A stretch of 64,000 nt of DNA, from contig NC_060028.1 in the NCBI RefSeq assembly GCF_021134715.1, forward strand, positions 9,213,482 to 9,277,481, written 5' to 3'. The DNA comes from Daphnia pulex. Taxonomy: Eukaryota; Arthropoda; Branchiopoda; Diplostraca; Daphniidae. A program made the translations under genes and the position numbers. Under the pieces are notes generated by a model that ran no database searches, was not told where the DNA came from, and worked only from the letters and a program-made list of their open reading frames with translations. Of this stretch, positions 12,170 through 24,627 are shown one piece after another; position 1 is the stretch's first letter, and every line of letters begins with the position of its first letter.

Positions 12170-14243
12170 GCTGAAAAAGAAACTGACAGTTATCACCCAA
12201 AATTTTTTTGAAGTAGCATTTAGAAATCTCTACAGAGATGTGCAAAGTAAACGTAACTAAACTGATTCTGACAGGTAAAAAATGATCATAGGGCTATTCC
12301 GTCTAGCGTCAGAAAGAAGAAACGTTTAAAAGTGAACAACATGAAAACAATGTCCGCTCTAGCTCGTTGACCAAAAAAGGTAACAAATAACTTTGATACT
12401 CACATAATTTTCTCCCTGTCAAATTCACCAAAGAAGCCACCATCGCAGATCACAAAAGACGAAATCCCAAGGTGATGATGGACGCCAGTCCAACTTCTAC
12501 TACACTTCCAACTTCCAGCTTCTACACTGAAGACAAGACAGTGACATATTGGTTCATGTGCCTTGTCTGCAAGTGATTCCAGACGTTTCAGCACTTGGGC
12601 AACAGTGCTTAGCCAGTGAAAGGAAAAACACCCTTGGTAAGGTAAACCTGCCAGTGTTAATTTGCAGAGACTATCAGAACCGTAACTGGCCCAGCTAATA
12701 AGCTAACAATGGGCGACATTTCGGGAAAATGGACAGCAGTTTCAGCCCATTAATCAGATATTAGGCCAAGTGGAAATTATATGCCAGATGGCCTGTAAAC
12801 TTAGACAAAAATATCATAGATTAATTTAAAACAACATTAAAACATTTACTAGAACCCATCAAACCTTCAAACGATTCGATAAATACATGCAACCGGTTGT
12901 AAGGCAGCAAACAGGTACTGGGTAGATACTCCAAACGTCAACGTATTGGCCATGACCTATCCCGGGGTTTTGCAAAAATAAAAAAAATAAATAAATTGAA
13001 ATGAAACTAGAATAAAATTACTAACTGCCGACCAATGCTGTAAGACCATGAAGTACAGGACCAGGCAAGACTAAACTCTTGGCGTGAAAAGACAGCGTTT
13101 TGGCGTGAATAGAGAACTTGATAACTTTTATCATGAATCCAGCTATTGCCAAATATTATTTTACCGCAGCACAATGAGGATCGACGAAGAGGCGCAAGTT
13201 TTGTGGCATTAAACAGATCGTTCGACAATTTAAGAACTTTTAGAGCAGGCTGGCCAGTCACTCAGTCAGAGGTTTCACCACCTGAAAGTATTCGTATTCC
13301 AACGACAATTTTCGACTATCCGAAGTTACCCACTACAGTTTCTCTTGAAACGAAACAGGACACCTTTAAGCCCAAGGGGATTGGTTAAATTGATTGCAAA
13401 CACACAAAGGTAACAATTTGTTTACATGCAATCACTAGGACAAATGAAGTTAATGAAGCACTGTTCCAAAGCAACTGCAAAAAAAAGAGTACTTTAACAA
13501 AAATGAAAACGACTGATTTACAACCCCTCGCAAGATCTCAGTATTATATAGGGCAAACCATTATCCACTGCGCACTTTTATTTGCCAAAACCTACCTTGA
13601 AATCTTGAGAAGTTTACAGAAAAGAAAACTCACTCGATGGTTTTATAATACAAATTTTCCACATCCGTATTAGCAAACTAGAACATTTGATTAACATATT
13701 TAGTTTTTACTTACCTTCTCTCGTAGATGATTGATTGTATCGACGCAACAATAACATATAGGGAACCACCGCTTCGTTAATTCTGGAAAAATCACAAATA
13801 TTTACACGGTAGTTTAAATTCCTGGAAGACTTGCTTGCTTGCCTCTCCTTCCTGCTAGCTTGAGGATTGCCGAGCCAACTTGAGAAGTCAGTAAGTATTT
13901 AAGTTTAAAAGTTCTAATTCAACATGAAGTGTGAAGTTTCGAATCAACATAGTGTCCATTAGGATTGTGAAATTATTTTCTTTCTCCTAAACAAAATATT
14001 CATGTTATAAAAATTAATAAAAATATAAGCCACACCCAAAAGAGTACTTCGATCATTGTAAATAGCATAGATTTTAATGAATTCTCTGGTTAAAGAAAAG
14101 GGGGAAGGTATTAACTACACACACATCAAGAGAAACGAAGTGTGGAGCGACGAAGCCAACTTTTCTGCCTAACATGCGAGCACAAATCAGACTTTAGATA
14201 TCATATCTCATAGAAAAAAAATCTTTCTTTTCCCCCAATGTTG
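12170..14243. other. Mostly unassigned DNA downstream of Sec31, with one exon-like segment
   Basis: Nothing is recognised as a protein family. On the minus strand 13782..13715 is a 68 bp segment that follows TTTTTCCAG, precedes GTAAGT and is open in one frame (INEAVVPYMLLLRRYNQSST at its start). A further minus frame at 13261-13007 is open for 84 codons. These could be exons of an unknown minus-strand gene, but I could not link them. A possible polyadenylation signal ATTAAA for Sec31 lies at 14078..14073 on the minus strand. Confidence 0.35.
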
Positions 14244-17200
14244 CTACTGGTATTGGACTCCCAGTTGCTGAGCCATCTGGAGAAGCACTTTTAAACCAGA
14301 TATGAACGATCCGATTTCGGTGAAGGGCGTATTGATCACCACATTAGAGTGTAGACTAAGACTGGTCGCGTAATCGTACGCCTGAACAGCTTGCACAATC
14401 TGATGTAACCCCAAAAGGGTGGGGCTCAGCAACTACAATAAATTTTACGAACATTAGCTTTACCAAAAAATATTGAATATAGTTGATGAATTACCATATT
14501 TTTCCGTAACAGATCATCCAGGCACTCTAGCTTCTTTCCTACATCGTCTAGCTTTCTCTTCAATTGCTAAAAAGAAAAAAAAAATTATAAAATAATGATC
14601 TCGTCATGATAATATAATTCTAGTAGTTTCTCACCGCATTGGAGGCTAGTGCGGCACATTTATCTTTCAACGTGTGGAATACATCGTGAATGATTAAGTG
14701 TTCGTTTGGAATCGGAAGCAAGGCTTGGGCTGGCTGGATTGGCTCAGGCGCCTGCTGGTGGTGTTGGTTTTGAATCATATCAACTGGAGCATTCATTGCT
14801 CCTTGATTGAATGACCCTTCGAAAGGCTGAATAATGGGAATGGCTGGCTGTTCCACAACACCCATGGGGTGATTGATAGTTTCAATGACAGCTGGCTCAG
14901 CTTTCACTTTAGCGAACGACGTTAGAGGAGGTGGATCGTTCCAACCAGGAGGCGCGCTCGCGGTGGGAAGAAATGGTACGGAGGGCACGAGATTGGTAGC
15001 CAACGGAGGAGTTATAGATGGTGGAGCATCAAATGATGTTGGTTGCATAAATGCGCTTTGTTGCTGCGGCGCTTGAGCGTGTTCCATTGGATTGTAAAGA
15101 GATGGAGGCTGTTGGACATTATCCATTACTCCGCCGTTAGACATCTGCCCGCTTTGCATATTGAACGACCCAGGGGAGGGCGGTAAAGGCTGGTTAAACT
15201 GATTTCCAGGAAAACCGCCCTGTTGCGCGTAAGATGACGGAGTGTTGAACTGACCAGTAGGTTGGAACATCGCCGAATTCGATTGTGGTGGCTGGGACAT
15301 GTAACCCATCTGATTGACTTGCTGGAATTGTGAATTCGACGCAGCGTTGAAATATCCACCAGATCGACCACTGGAAACGCTAGGATCCTGGACGTAAACT
15401 CTGTTACGTTGATTCAGTGATCCCAAGCGCGAAACATTCCCTGTTATCGGGGGAGGGGCCACCGTAGCTGCTGCAGGCGGTGGTGGAGCAGGCTGATGAT
15501 ACTGCTGCGAAGGCTGGACGCTTGGAGGTTGATGAAATTGCTGCGAAGGCTGGATGCTCGGGGACTGATGAAATTGTTGCAAAGGCTGGGCACTCGGAGC
15601 TTGGTAAAATTGTTGTACAGGCTGGCCACTTGGAGGTGGTGCAGGTGTATTGGCCGTTGGAGGCATCGAAGTCGCTGCTTGAGGAGAGTTGTAAGTATTA
15701 GTGGACGTTGCCCAATTATTGCCCTGGAATGGAGTTGTAGGTTTCGGGGGATAGGCTGGCACAGCTGGAGCTGAATTAAATTGATCCTGATGACCGTAAT
15801 AGCTGTTTGTTGGTGTAGAAGACCTATTAATTCCAACCGATGGGTATCGCTGCAGCGGCCCAGCCTTTTGCTGTTGCGATGCCATGCTGTAAGCACCGTT
15901 CATCATTCCGGTAGAAACCTTACGGTCGACCGGATTCAATGCGCGTTGAAGTCTGTCCTTTAATTCTACCATCGAATCGTCCTACATGAAACAAGACAAA
16001 ACAAAAACATTAACGTCTAGATCGTGAATGCGTTCAAGAGAATTTTATTTTTACCTGCGACATATCGAGATAAGTCAGTGCTGCTTCCAGACTGCCTTGG
16101 CCAGCCAAGAGTCCGGCGTAACGACAAAGTTGTTGGGTAAGGTGACCTGAATTAATAGCCACAGGTTGACGACCCCAGTGTCGCTGAGCTTGGCGAAGGA
16201 CCATGATTTGTTCTACCATCTCTTGTAGGGATGCCGTTGAATCATCCTCGACTCGCAGCCAACAGTCGACTACTTTCTCCATGTTTCCAGCGCAAATGTA
16301 GCAAAGAACTGCTTCGTTTGTGGCTCCTGTTTCGGCCTCGAGCCTCTGACCAATTGTCTGACAAAGGTTGGCAAATTCGTTATCTTCTGCGTAGGTCAGC
16401 GTTGCAGCCAATGCTTCCTTCCAGTTGCTCATATCGCAATGTTGAACGATCTTTTCCCAGTCCCGAGTGACAACAGCTTGGATCAGACGCGGAACGTCAC
16501 CCTGTGTCAAACGGAAATAGCGGTTTCTAGTGGCGGTCAGCAGCTCCGGTGGCCCAGTCATGGCCAGCACAATGGCATCTGCATAACGTTTATCGTTGAA
16601 ACAAAGATCTACTGCCACAGCTAGGTTGCCAGTGATCAAAGCTTTGCTGATCTTGCCGTCAACAGATTCGTCGGTAGGGATTTTGAAAGTTTTGACTTCC
16701 GCAGCGATAGAATCGAATGTGTCAGGCATTCCCAAACCTTCCAATGCGTCGACTACACCATCTTCAGAAGTAGTTGGCTGGGGTTCGTAGTTCAACAGTT
16801 GCAGCAACTGCTGTCGGGGAGCTGGGCTAAAGTTTGCCGCCAGGAAGTTCCATGCCTCCTTGTGTTCGCCATCGGATTCCATTTTCTTGACGCAAAATTC
16901 AGCCAAATTTCCAGTATTTAGAGCTGTTTCTAGCTCATGGGAACGTAGTGTTAACTCATTTTCGGTTATGACTTGACTAATGTGCACTTGTGGCGTGGTG
17001 CTGGGAGTCTCCAAGCCAAATGTGACCAGCTTTCCGCCAAATGCAAATGATGCTCCACAGATTGGACGAATCCATTTGGGTGCCTTCTTTAGTTGTTCAT
17101 GGACAATAATTTGCTGTTGGGGTGGTTGCAATGCTGGGGCAGAATCCATCCCAGGAAAAGAATCGGCAATCATGTTGACAGTGGGTTGCACAGCCACTTC

Positions 17201-18414
17201 TCGTCCTCCCATGATGGAATGAACTCGTACGTGGCCGTCAAAACTAGCGGTGGCAATGCAAGACGGATTTCTGGGACACCACGCCGTATCGAAGCACCAT
17301 TGGCTGCTAGTGCTCAGCTCACAGAGAATTTCACCACGAGGAGCTAGGCTGTTAGGATTCCAGATTAACACTCGGTTATCCTTGCCACAACTCAATAGAA
17401 GGTCAGGATCCTAAAAATGTAAATATGGTTATGAAAAGTTTATTTCAATATGGATGTTTAAATAAACCTGAGGACACCAATCCATTGCTAGGATGCCTCT
17501 CTGATGACCTTCAAACGTGTTGATAGGAGCCGAAGCTTGCCTAAGGTCCCAGAATTGAATGACGGGCAACTGATCTTCTTCGGAAGCTAGACACAACTGG
17601 GTAGCAACTTTAGGATGCCAAGCAACTGCCTTGCAGCGCATTCTTGACGTACTGTCACTGACCTGTTAGCCATAAAAGATTAGAGTTAACAAAATAAGAT
17701 CGAATTAAAGTAAATTACTAACACACCTTGATGATGGGCTCGTTCTTTCTTAAATCCCATACGACGCAACGCGTTGCGAAGGTTGATGCCAAGATATGTT
17801 GCACTTGTCTATTCCAGGAAAGGCATGTAACATCGTCTGGTGGTTGAGAAAGCGTTCCAGGTGTCATCGGCGCAGCAGGACTATTCAAATCCCAGATATA
17901 AATTTCCGACTGAGCTGCTCCCGATGCCAATAAATTTTGTTGGAAGGGATTGAAGTCAAGCGCCTTGACAGCCCCACTATGTTTTTTACTATCTGCCAAT
18001 AAGTATCCACCAGTTTCATCATTTTTTCCCAACAGCAATTTATCTGCATCAAATAGAAGAATGTGTCCTTGATCTGCACCACCAACTATGACTCCACCAG
18101 GATTTTCCCCACTAGTGATTCCCTGTGAGCCCCACACCAACTTGTGAAACCTGTAGATGAAAATCTTGTAGTATCTGAATCTTTTGTAATGTTATTGAAA
18201 CTGAAATATACCTTTGTTTAGTGGATATTGAAGCTTTCAATCCCATACCAAGACCAGGTTCATTTAAATCCAATGAATATAGATCAATTTGTGATGTGGT
18301 GCTAAACGATGCATCAAGCTGCTGAGCAGCTGTCCCCGTAGCCAAATATATTGGATACTGTGAGGCAGGGGACCATGCAATATTTGCAGTTTGTTCAACT
18401 TCTTTAATTTTCAT
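14244..18414 (-). CDS. Sec31: Sec31, COPII outer-coat protein
   Basis: Sec31 pairs with Sec13 to form the COPII cage at ER exit sites and stimulates Sar1 GTP hydrolysis through Sec23. Exons are 18414..18212, 18150..17727, 17662..17468, 17410..16055, 15981..14635, 14566..14495 and 14432..14244. They sum to 3786 nt, or 1261 aa, with the frame open throughout, close to the roughly 1220 aa of human SEC31A. Residues 1 to about 340 form WD40 repeats, with IYIWDLN, CVVWDLR, IQFWDLR and VLIWNPN blade ends. Then comes an alpha-helical solenoid to about 720. A Pro/Gln-rich linker (727 to about 1100) follows, ending with the Sec23/Sar1-contacting GWNDPPP motif (Trp1073-Asn1074), and last a conserved helical C-terminus. 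The start ATG opens [19 protein letters not shown], the family's usual N-terminus. Confidence 0.96.
15493..15624 (-). repeat. Four-copy 36 bp coding repeat in the Sec31 linker
   Basis: Four 12-residue units encode [36 protein letters not shown] and [12 protein letters not shown] (about residues 846-889). They sit in the disordered Pro-rich linker, so length change should be tolerated. Copies differ mainly at one or two positions, which suggests recent unequal exchange or slippage. Confidence 0.85.
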
Positions 18415-18840
18415 TTTCTAAGCCTAAAACGGAAAAATCAATTAATCTCAGTTCAAACAGCATGCCTTGTTTTGGTAGGAATCATCTCATTCTATAATCA
18501 TCATTTTGTAAGGCACAGACAAGAGGTAACATAACGAGATATTTTTACATTTAACATTCATTTATCTATTTTTGGGAGAAATATTCTGATAGTAATGTTT
18601 GAATTCTTAACTGGCAACTATTGATACAAAGACTGGCATACACCCACTGTAACCAGGAAGTTGTTTCAGTCTCATCACAAATCAATAAAAAGTATAGAAC
18701 GTTGTTTGATATTAGCTTTAACTCACCTCTTAAGAATCTCCGATAGATGACAAATTTCAATATCAAACTAATTTTCTAATGGTTTTCTTAATATTGCCGG
18801 TTGAGAGAAGAAAATTTGTCCACAATGTTGTCACTTAGCT
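18415..18840 (-). promoter_or_regulatory. Sec31 5' UTR exon and 5' UTR intron
   Basis: An acceptor (CCGTTTTAG) ends at 18424, nine bases before the ATG. A donor (AAGAG then GTGAGT) sits at 18726-18725, so a non-coding first exon probably ends at 18727 and starts somewhere around 18800-18850. The transcription start was not resolved, and no TATA box is evident. Confidence 0.6.
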
Positions 18841-20323
18841 GACGTGGCCGGAGTGAAGAACGCTAGTGATACCTAGCGGCAGAATCAAGAACTGCTTTAG
18901 TGCAGAATCAGTTTTTCAGATGTCACTTTTTCCAAGGCGCCAACTGCAGAAATTTTAAAAAGCAAAATAGACATCCCATTGCGAAATAGCTTTAATGTAG
19001 TATGGAAGAGCATGAACTGTAATTGTGAACCAATATATAGAAAAGGTCTATGGTACGAAGTCATGGGATGACATTGTCGAATTTTTTCACTTCACTTTAC
19101 CTCGCCAAGTAATAAATCTTTGAGACCAAGTTGTCGAACTCTCAAACTATTTCCAATAAAAAAATATCTCTTTGCGGAAATAAAATAAAAACCCTTGGTT
19201 TCAAAAAGCCCAATGTGAACTTTTTGTCATTTCGGTTGTGTTGGCAACTATTTTCATTTGTTTTTAATGGAAAGTAAAAAATCTTAAAGAAATATACTGA
19301 AAGAAAGAAGGAATTCCTTTAAAGTATGTCTGGCTTTTCTTTTTCTGGCCTGGCGAAATCCAAAAGTCACGTCACAACTTCCATAGCTAAAATAGAACGT
19401 TTCGAGTTGAACGAACTCGTAAAAAATAAACAAACTCGAACAGAAGTGGAAACACTCAAGGTAAAAGACTAAAAGGTAGATGTTTTGATCCCGGAAAAAT
19501 GCAATGTCATTGAAAAATAAAAAAAACTGTAATAACTAATAACCGCAATGATCGAGTAACAAAACTGTAAAAGAACTAGAAACTTCGCAGTTTGAATAGT
19601 TCACTATGTATTATAAAGAAACAGTGATTACAAAGTAACGGCACTAAATAAAGGGGAACTTTTTAGGTAAAGTGAAAAGTGAGTCTGGTAAAAGTCACCG
19701 TGACCGATGCAAAACTTCACGATGACACGATTGCACGATGAAATCATGAAAAAAAGAAGAACGAAAGCAGCATGAATAAAACAAATTCGATGAAAAAGAA
19801 AGTTTTTTCTAGGCTTGGAGTTTAAGGTCTGGGTTAGAATGATAACGCGGGGAAGATAACATACCAAAAGAAAGTGAGCGAAAAAAAAATAATCTACAAA
19901 AGTAGCCTACAAGAGGAGTTCACTTTCTATACGGACCTACACCTTTAGGGCGATTTCCAATATTCACTTGGAAGCAGCACGATCAAATTTATAGTACCTT
20001 TGGGCTCAATTGACTTAAACCAACCGGTCAGAGTCGGTAATCGAAAGCTTGTATTTGAAACACCGATAAACCTAGATCTGATATCTTGTAGCTCCTCAGT
20101 AACTCAAAAAAACAATGCCTTCAGCTTGTAGTGGAAAAAATGCGTTAAAGACCAGAAAAATCATTTGTTTATAAGAAAGAAAAGGAACTATTCTTTGTAT
20201 TACACAAAAGTTACGCCACACAACAAACGCGGAGGAAAAAATGGAAATGAAAGAAAAAGAAAAAGGGGGTTGTTAGATTCCTATGTACTATATGTATATA
20301 CTTGATACCGGTAATCGCTATGA
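18841..20323. other. Intergenic between Sec31 and the P450 array
   Basis: AT-rich and without credible open frames. It should contain the Sec31 promoter near its left end and the 3' UTR of the first P450 gene at its right end. Confidence 0.5.
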
Positions 20324-23300
20324 TCAACACGATGGAAAAGACGGCGTGATTTGTTTAGGCGTAAGGCGGACTTGAACACCGTCTCGTGGCCGGAGAACAA
20401 GTTCCCCTATGAGGACGAGGTCTTCACGCTTCTCCAACGACTCGAGATGAAAGTTTCTTAGAACTGTGGCCAAAACAACTTTTTCCTCCATCACGGCATA
20501 CTTCTGGCCTAGAAGATGAAACGCACAACGATAGCTAATTATAAATTGAAAAGTAACGGTACATAGTGTACGCCATCAAAGGAAAGAAGAGGCTGCAAAC
20601 ATTTAGTGCCGTAATACTTTTACAAGACAAAAGGGCGATGACCAGGCAAAACTTGGCGGACAATTCAGGAACTATACGGAACTATACTTTGCTATGAAAT
20701 AATAAACGAATGAATGAATTACCGATACAATTGCGTGGTCCAGCGCTAAATGGCACATAGGCATAAGGATGTCTGCTACGTTTGTTATCGCCCATGAATC
20801 GCTCCGGGTCGAAACGTTCCGGGTCTGGAAACTGTACCGGATCTCTGTGAAGCGAGTAGGGAATAACGGCGACGGTAGACCCAGCCGGAATCACGTAGCC
20901 ATCTGGGAAAGTGTGTCAGATAGTAAAGAGGTGCAATTTTATTCAACATTACACAGGAAATATGCTGGTGATGGATATGAATAATGCACAGCAATCAAAG
21001 AGAAAAGCGGAAAGATGAATCGCTTTACAAGAGAAACAAACATACGGATGGTGGCATCCTCGCTCAATGTTCGCCCATACATGGCTACGCTAGGAAAGAG
21101 CCTCAAAGCCTCTTTGATGCAACATTCCAAGTATTTCAGCTGGAGAATATCCGTCATAGTTATGGGTCGGTCGGAGGTACCAAAAATGCGATTCAGTTCC
21201 TCACTGACGCGCTCCTGTACCTCCGGATGGCTTCCAATCAAATACAAGCACCAACTGACCGCTGCTGCGGTAGTGTCTTGCCCCTGTGTTGGCCAACATT
21301 AGTTACATCATTCAACATTCCATTTCGGGAAATTAAAACACACCTCAAACATAAAGGTATCGACTTCTTCGCGGATGTCCAAATCACTCAGAAGCGTACC
21401 GTCCTGCGAAGCTTCAATCAACAGATCCAGGAAGGCCAGTCGGGGTTTTTCTGCATTGGTAAAAAACCAGTCGTGAAATGACCGAAGAAACATGGTGCCT
21501 TTTGATGATATCAGTATTATTTACTTATCAAATCGACATTGTCATCAACGTCTGCGGAAGTAGGAGATGTCTTGTTTTCTTTTTGTGCAAGTTCTTGAGC
21601 CTTGCGAATGCGATGCTCAGCTTTTCGCTCTTGCAGAACCTGTAATTCAAATATAAGAATCAAATTCACGACTTTGTTGGAAAGTTAAAACAACTAGAAC
21701 GGACTGTATGCACCTCTTTATGACGAGACTCAAAAACTTGGCAATGACTAGTCATTATCTATGCGCAATGTAAATTTTACGGTTCTACCATATGAGCTGA
21801 AATTTCACCACATAAAACAGGTTTCGTATTTATGTAAAAATATTCTGTGCAAAGAGTAGAGAGAACCGGATTTAACGAGTCCACTATATAAAGACCGGCA
21901 AAAAAGCTATCAAGATAATAGGGGAATTAAATTTCAAATTGGTACCAACCTTATCTGTGAAACCGTGTAGAATATCAAGGCATTTCTGTTGGGTTTTCGC
22001 CATCGGGTGACACTGAAACAGCAATTCGGGTTGAAGCCAAGGCTGTGCTTGTCTTGTTTGAACAACCCGCCCAAGTCTGTCGCCGCCGCCACCCAAACCA
22101 CAAAGCAAAATATAAATGACGTCAATAATAATTAATGACGAAAGCGAAAGCTACCGTTCACATTTTCAAAATGAAATAATCATCACTCACGTGCAAACGG
22201 CTTTGACGTACTCGGAGTCGTTGTTCAGCTGAGCGTCGACGTGACGACCCATGGCAGTTTCTGTTCATCAAGTCAATCAGATTCCACGCCAAATGATTTT
22301 ACTGCAATCAAACCGGTCGGGAGAACAAGAAAGAGAAAAACTCACCGCAAATGATGTCGAGCGTACAACGGGCCACGTACGGGAAGAGATTGATCCTGTC
22401 ACGGTTATTGGCCACCATGTCCTGGTGGGCCTCTTTCAATTTCTCGACCAGCACAACGCTCTGCTTGTTGAAGATGTCGATAAAATCTTCCAAGATCTTG
22501 AAGTGGAATGTCGGAGTTAACATTTTTCGCCGCCCATGCCATTTGCTCCCGGTGCTGGTGAGCAAGCCGGTGCTGAGCCAAGGATGGAGGTACTGATATT
22601 CGCGAGATTTGTCGATCAGTTTGTTGCTGCCAAGTAACGCCTTGAAAAATTCAATGGGAATAAATGGAAAGATAAATCGTAAAAATATTCAGGTCAGAAC
22701 GTAGAGAGAAAACGCTGGGTAAAAATGTGAATCGACCATTTGTATATTATCCATCTCCAACTTGCAATCATCAGAGTCTTTTTTTTTACTTGATTGCAGC
22801 TTTTTCCAACGTTTCGCGTTTCCGGGCTGGTGGAGATTGAAAATAGCGAGGAGACTGACTGAACACCAATTTGATAGAGAAACGGAAAATCACCCGACCG
22901 TCACCAACAGCCCCTTTTTGCTTCCTTTCCTTGTTCGAACACTCCGCTAATATCTCACGTTGACACCGTTTTCTCTTTATAGTCCGACTGGAATATATAG
23001 GCCCACAGGCGAACCCCCGTGAAAAAGATGTAAACCACGAAAGGCCGGTATACACGTTTTGTTTTTGCTAGGCTAATAAAAGGACCATAAAATCAAAGGT
23101 GCCAGCCAAAAACACGCCAGGCTCTCCTTTATTTAAAATGGTGAAAATGTTGGACACCCCGAGCAGTTCATGCAAATGGGTATCCGAGTATAAACAGATT
23201 ACAATAGAGAGACCCGTGAGCCAGATGCTGATGTTGAGTGAAAGTGTGCGCAACGTTATTCATCTTCACCCATGAATTGCGAATCCGTTGGGGGGTTGAA

Positions 23301-24627
23301 AAGTGAAAAGATATTTCCTTAATATGAAAGGAAACAAGTCACGGGTACATTTTCTTGCCTTTGTTATCAAAGGCCTCGAAAGGAAAGTGTCGCGTGAAAT
23401 AAACGTCTTTGTCTCCCTGTATGACGCAATGACAAGTAAAACTGAAGTTAAAAATCGTTCCTTCAATTTCTTGCACGAACACTTTCGGTTGTTTGAGGCC
23501 GACTAGACGGGAAAAAAAAAATCGTTTCGTTGTTATTTAATAACACTATCTCGTTTCACCATTCAGCACTTTGTGAAAGTGAAAGGATAGTACGAGTGCA
23601 GGCAGGGGGTGTGATTAAGGGATAGCGAGTTATATGTTTTCGTGCACTTTCTCCTAGTTCATCTTGAATGGCGGTCCAGCGATATCTACCCAACGGTTGA
23701 GTGTCGCAATTATATACTCCAAAGACATACTGTTACTTTTGCAAGGCAGTCCGATTGTTAGATTTCCTGATCCTCTAAAAAAAATAAGTTTCTCGTATTT
23801 ACCTCGGTTCCCTCGGGTGTGTAAAGCAGAAAAATAGGAAAAGGTCCAAGCCAGAAGCGAAGAACTGGGAAATGCTGGCGCCATTCGTGCAGGTAGTCGA
23901 TGAGAAACTGGAACAACTCTGTGGAATCCCAATTGAAACAGAATTAATGACGCAGTTAATAAGAAAATAACGTTGAAACACACAAAGTAGGGTTCCTCAA
24001 CTTTTGAAAAAATAATACGCTAATCGGCAAGAAAAAATCTTTTGGTTGGAGAAATCTTGGGCCAGAAAATTCAGGCCAAGAGAAAGGGAGGTCAATTCAA
24101 TCCATCAATCAAAATACGACGGCTAGGAAACGTTCAATAAAGATCATACTGTACTTGTAGTATTTCATCATTTTAACACAGGATCAATCTGAATTGTAAA
24201 TCGGTGAAACCAGAACTGGATTTTGTTTTTAGTGTGTGGACAACAATAACCTTGGCATTTGAATCAAGTTTTGGAACTTGTTCTCGAGTTGTTTTTTAAT
24301 TGTTAAATTTAATAACAGGTCCAATCTGTTGTTTTCTGACAGGGGGGGAATTACACCTTCGTCCAACTTTGTTTGTATTACTTGAGGCTCTGTAAGTTTC
24401 TCTCAAAATCTATTATTGATACCATCAGGGTCCCGCATAAGTTCCAATGCGTTGCCTAGAAGAGGAAGTGGTGCCGGTGGTCCCGGAATGCTGTTGCAGT
24501 GCTCGATGAAAGCCAGACGCTTCTTGGAGAAGACACAGATGGCAACGAACGTGAAAAACGTCGCCAACCAAACGGTAAACGTCGAGGGCATCCATCCGTT
24601 CACTTTCAACAGATGGTCGTCAAGCAT
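20324..24627 (-). CDS. Cyp4: Cytochrome P450, CYP4 family, copy 1 (intron-poor)
   Basis: Haem-thiolate monooxygenase predicted in the ER membrane; CYP4 enzymes oxidise fatty acids, hormones or foreign compounds, substrate here unknown. Exons: 24627..24423, 23918..23803, 22640..22346, 22260..22191, 22076..21950, 21639..21525, 21450..21344, 21283..21046, 20902..20723, 20508..20324. They total 1638 nt (545 aa) with no frame breaks. Landmarks are an N-terminal membrane anchor, hinge [13 protein letters not shown]-helix [10 protein letters not shown]-helix [13 protein letters not shown] (Glu345), ExxR in KEALR, FDPERF, and haem loop [11 protein letters not shown] with Cys483. It lacks three introns that the other four copies share. 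The usual His of EGHDTT is Gln347. It also has a longer insert after the C-helix. Intron 2 is 1.16 kb, far longer than its neighbours. Confidence 0.94.

Noticed and set aside
14873-15963. Several plus-strand open frames of 60-92 codons opposite Sec31 exon 5
   Set aside because: They are antisense shadows of the Pro/Gln-rich repeat coding; no independent start context or splice support.
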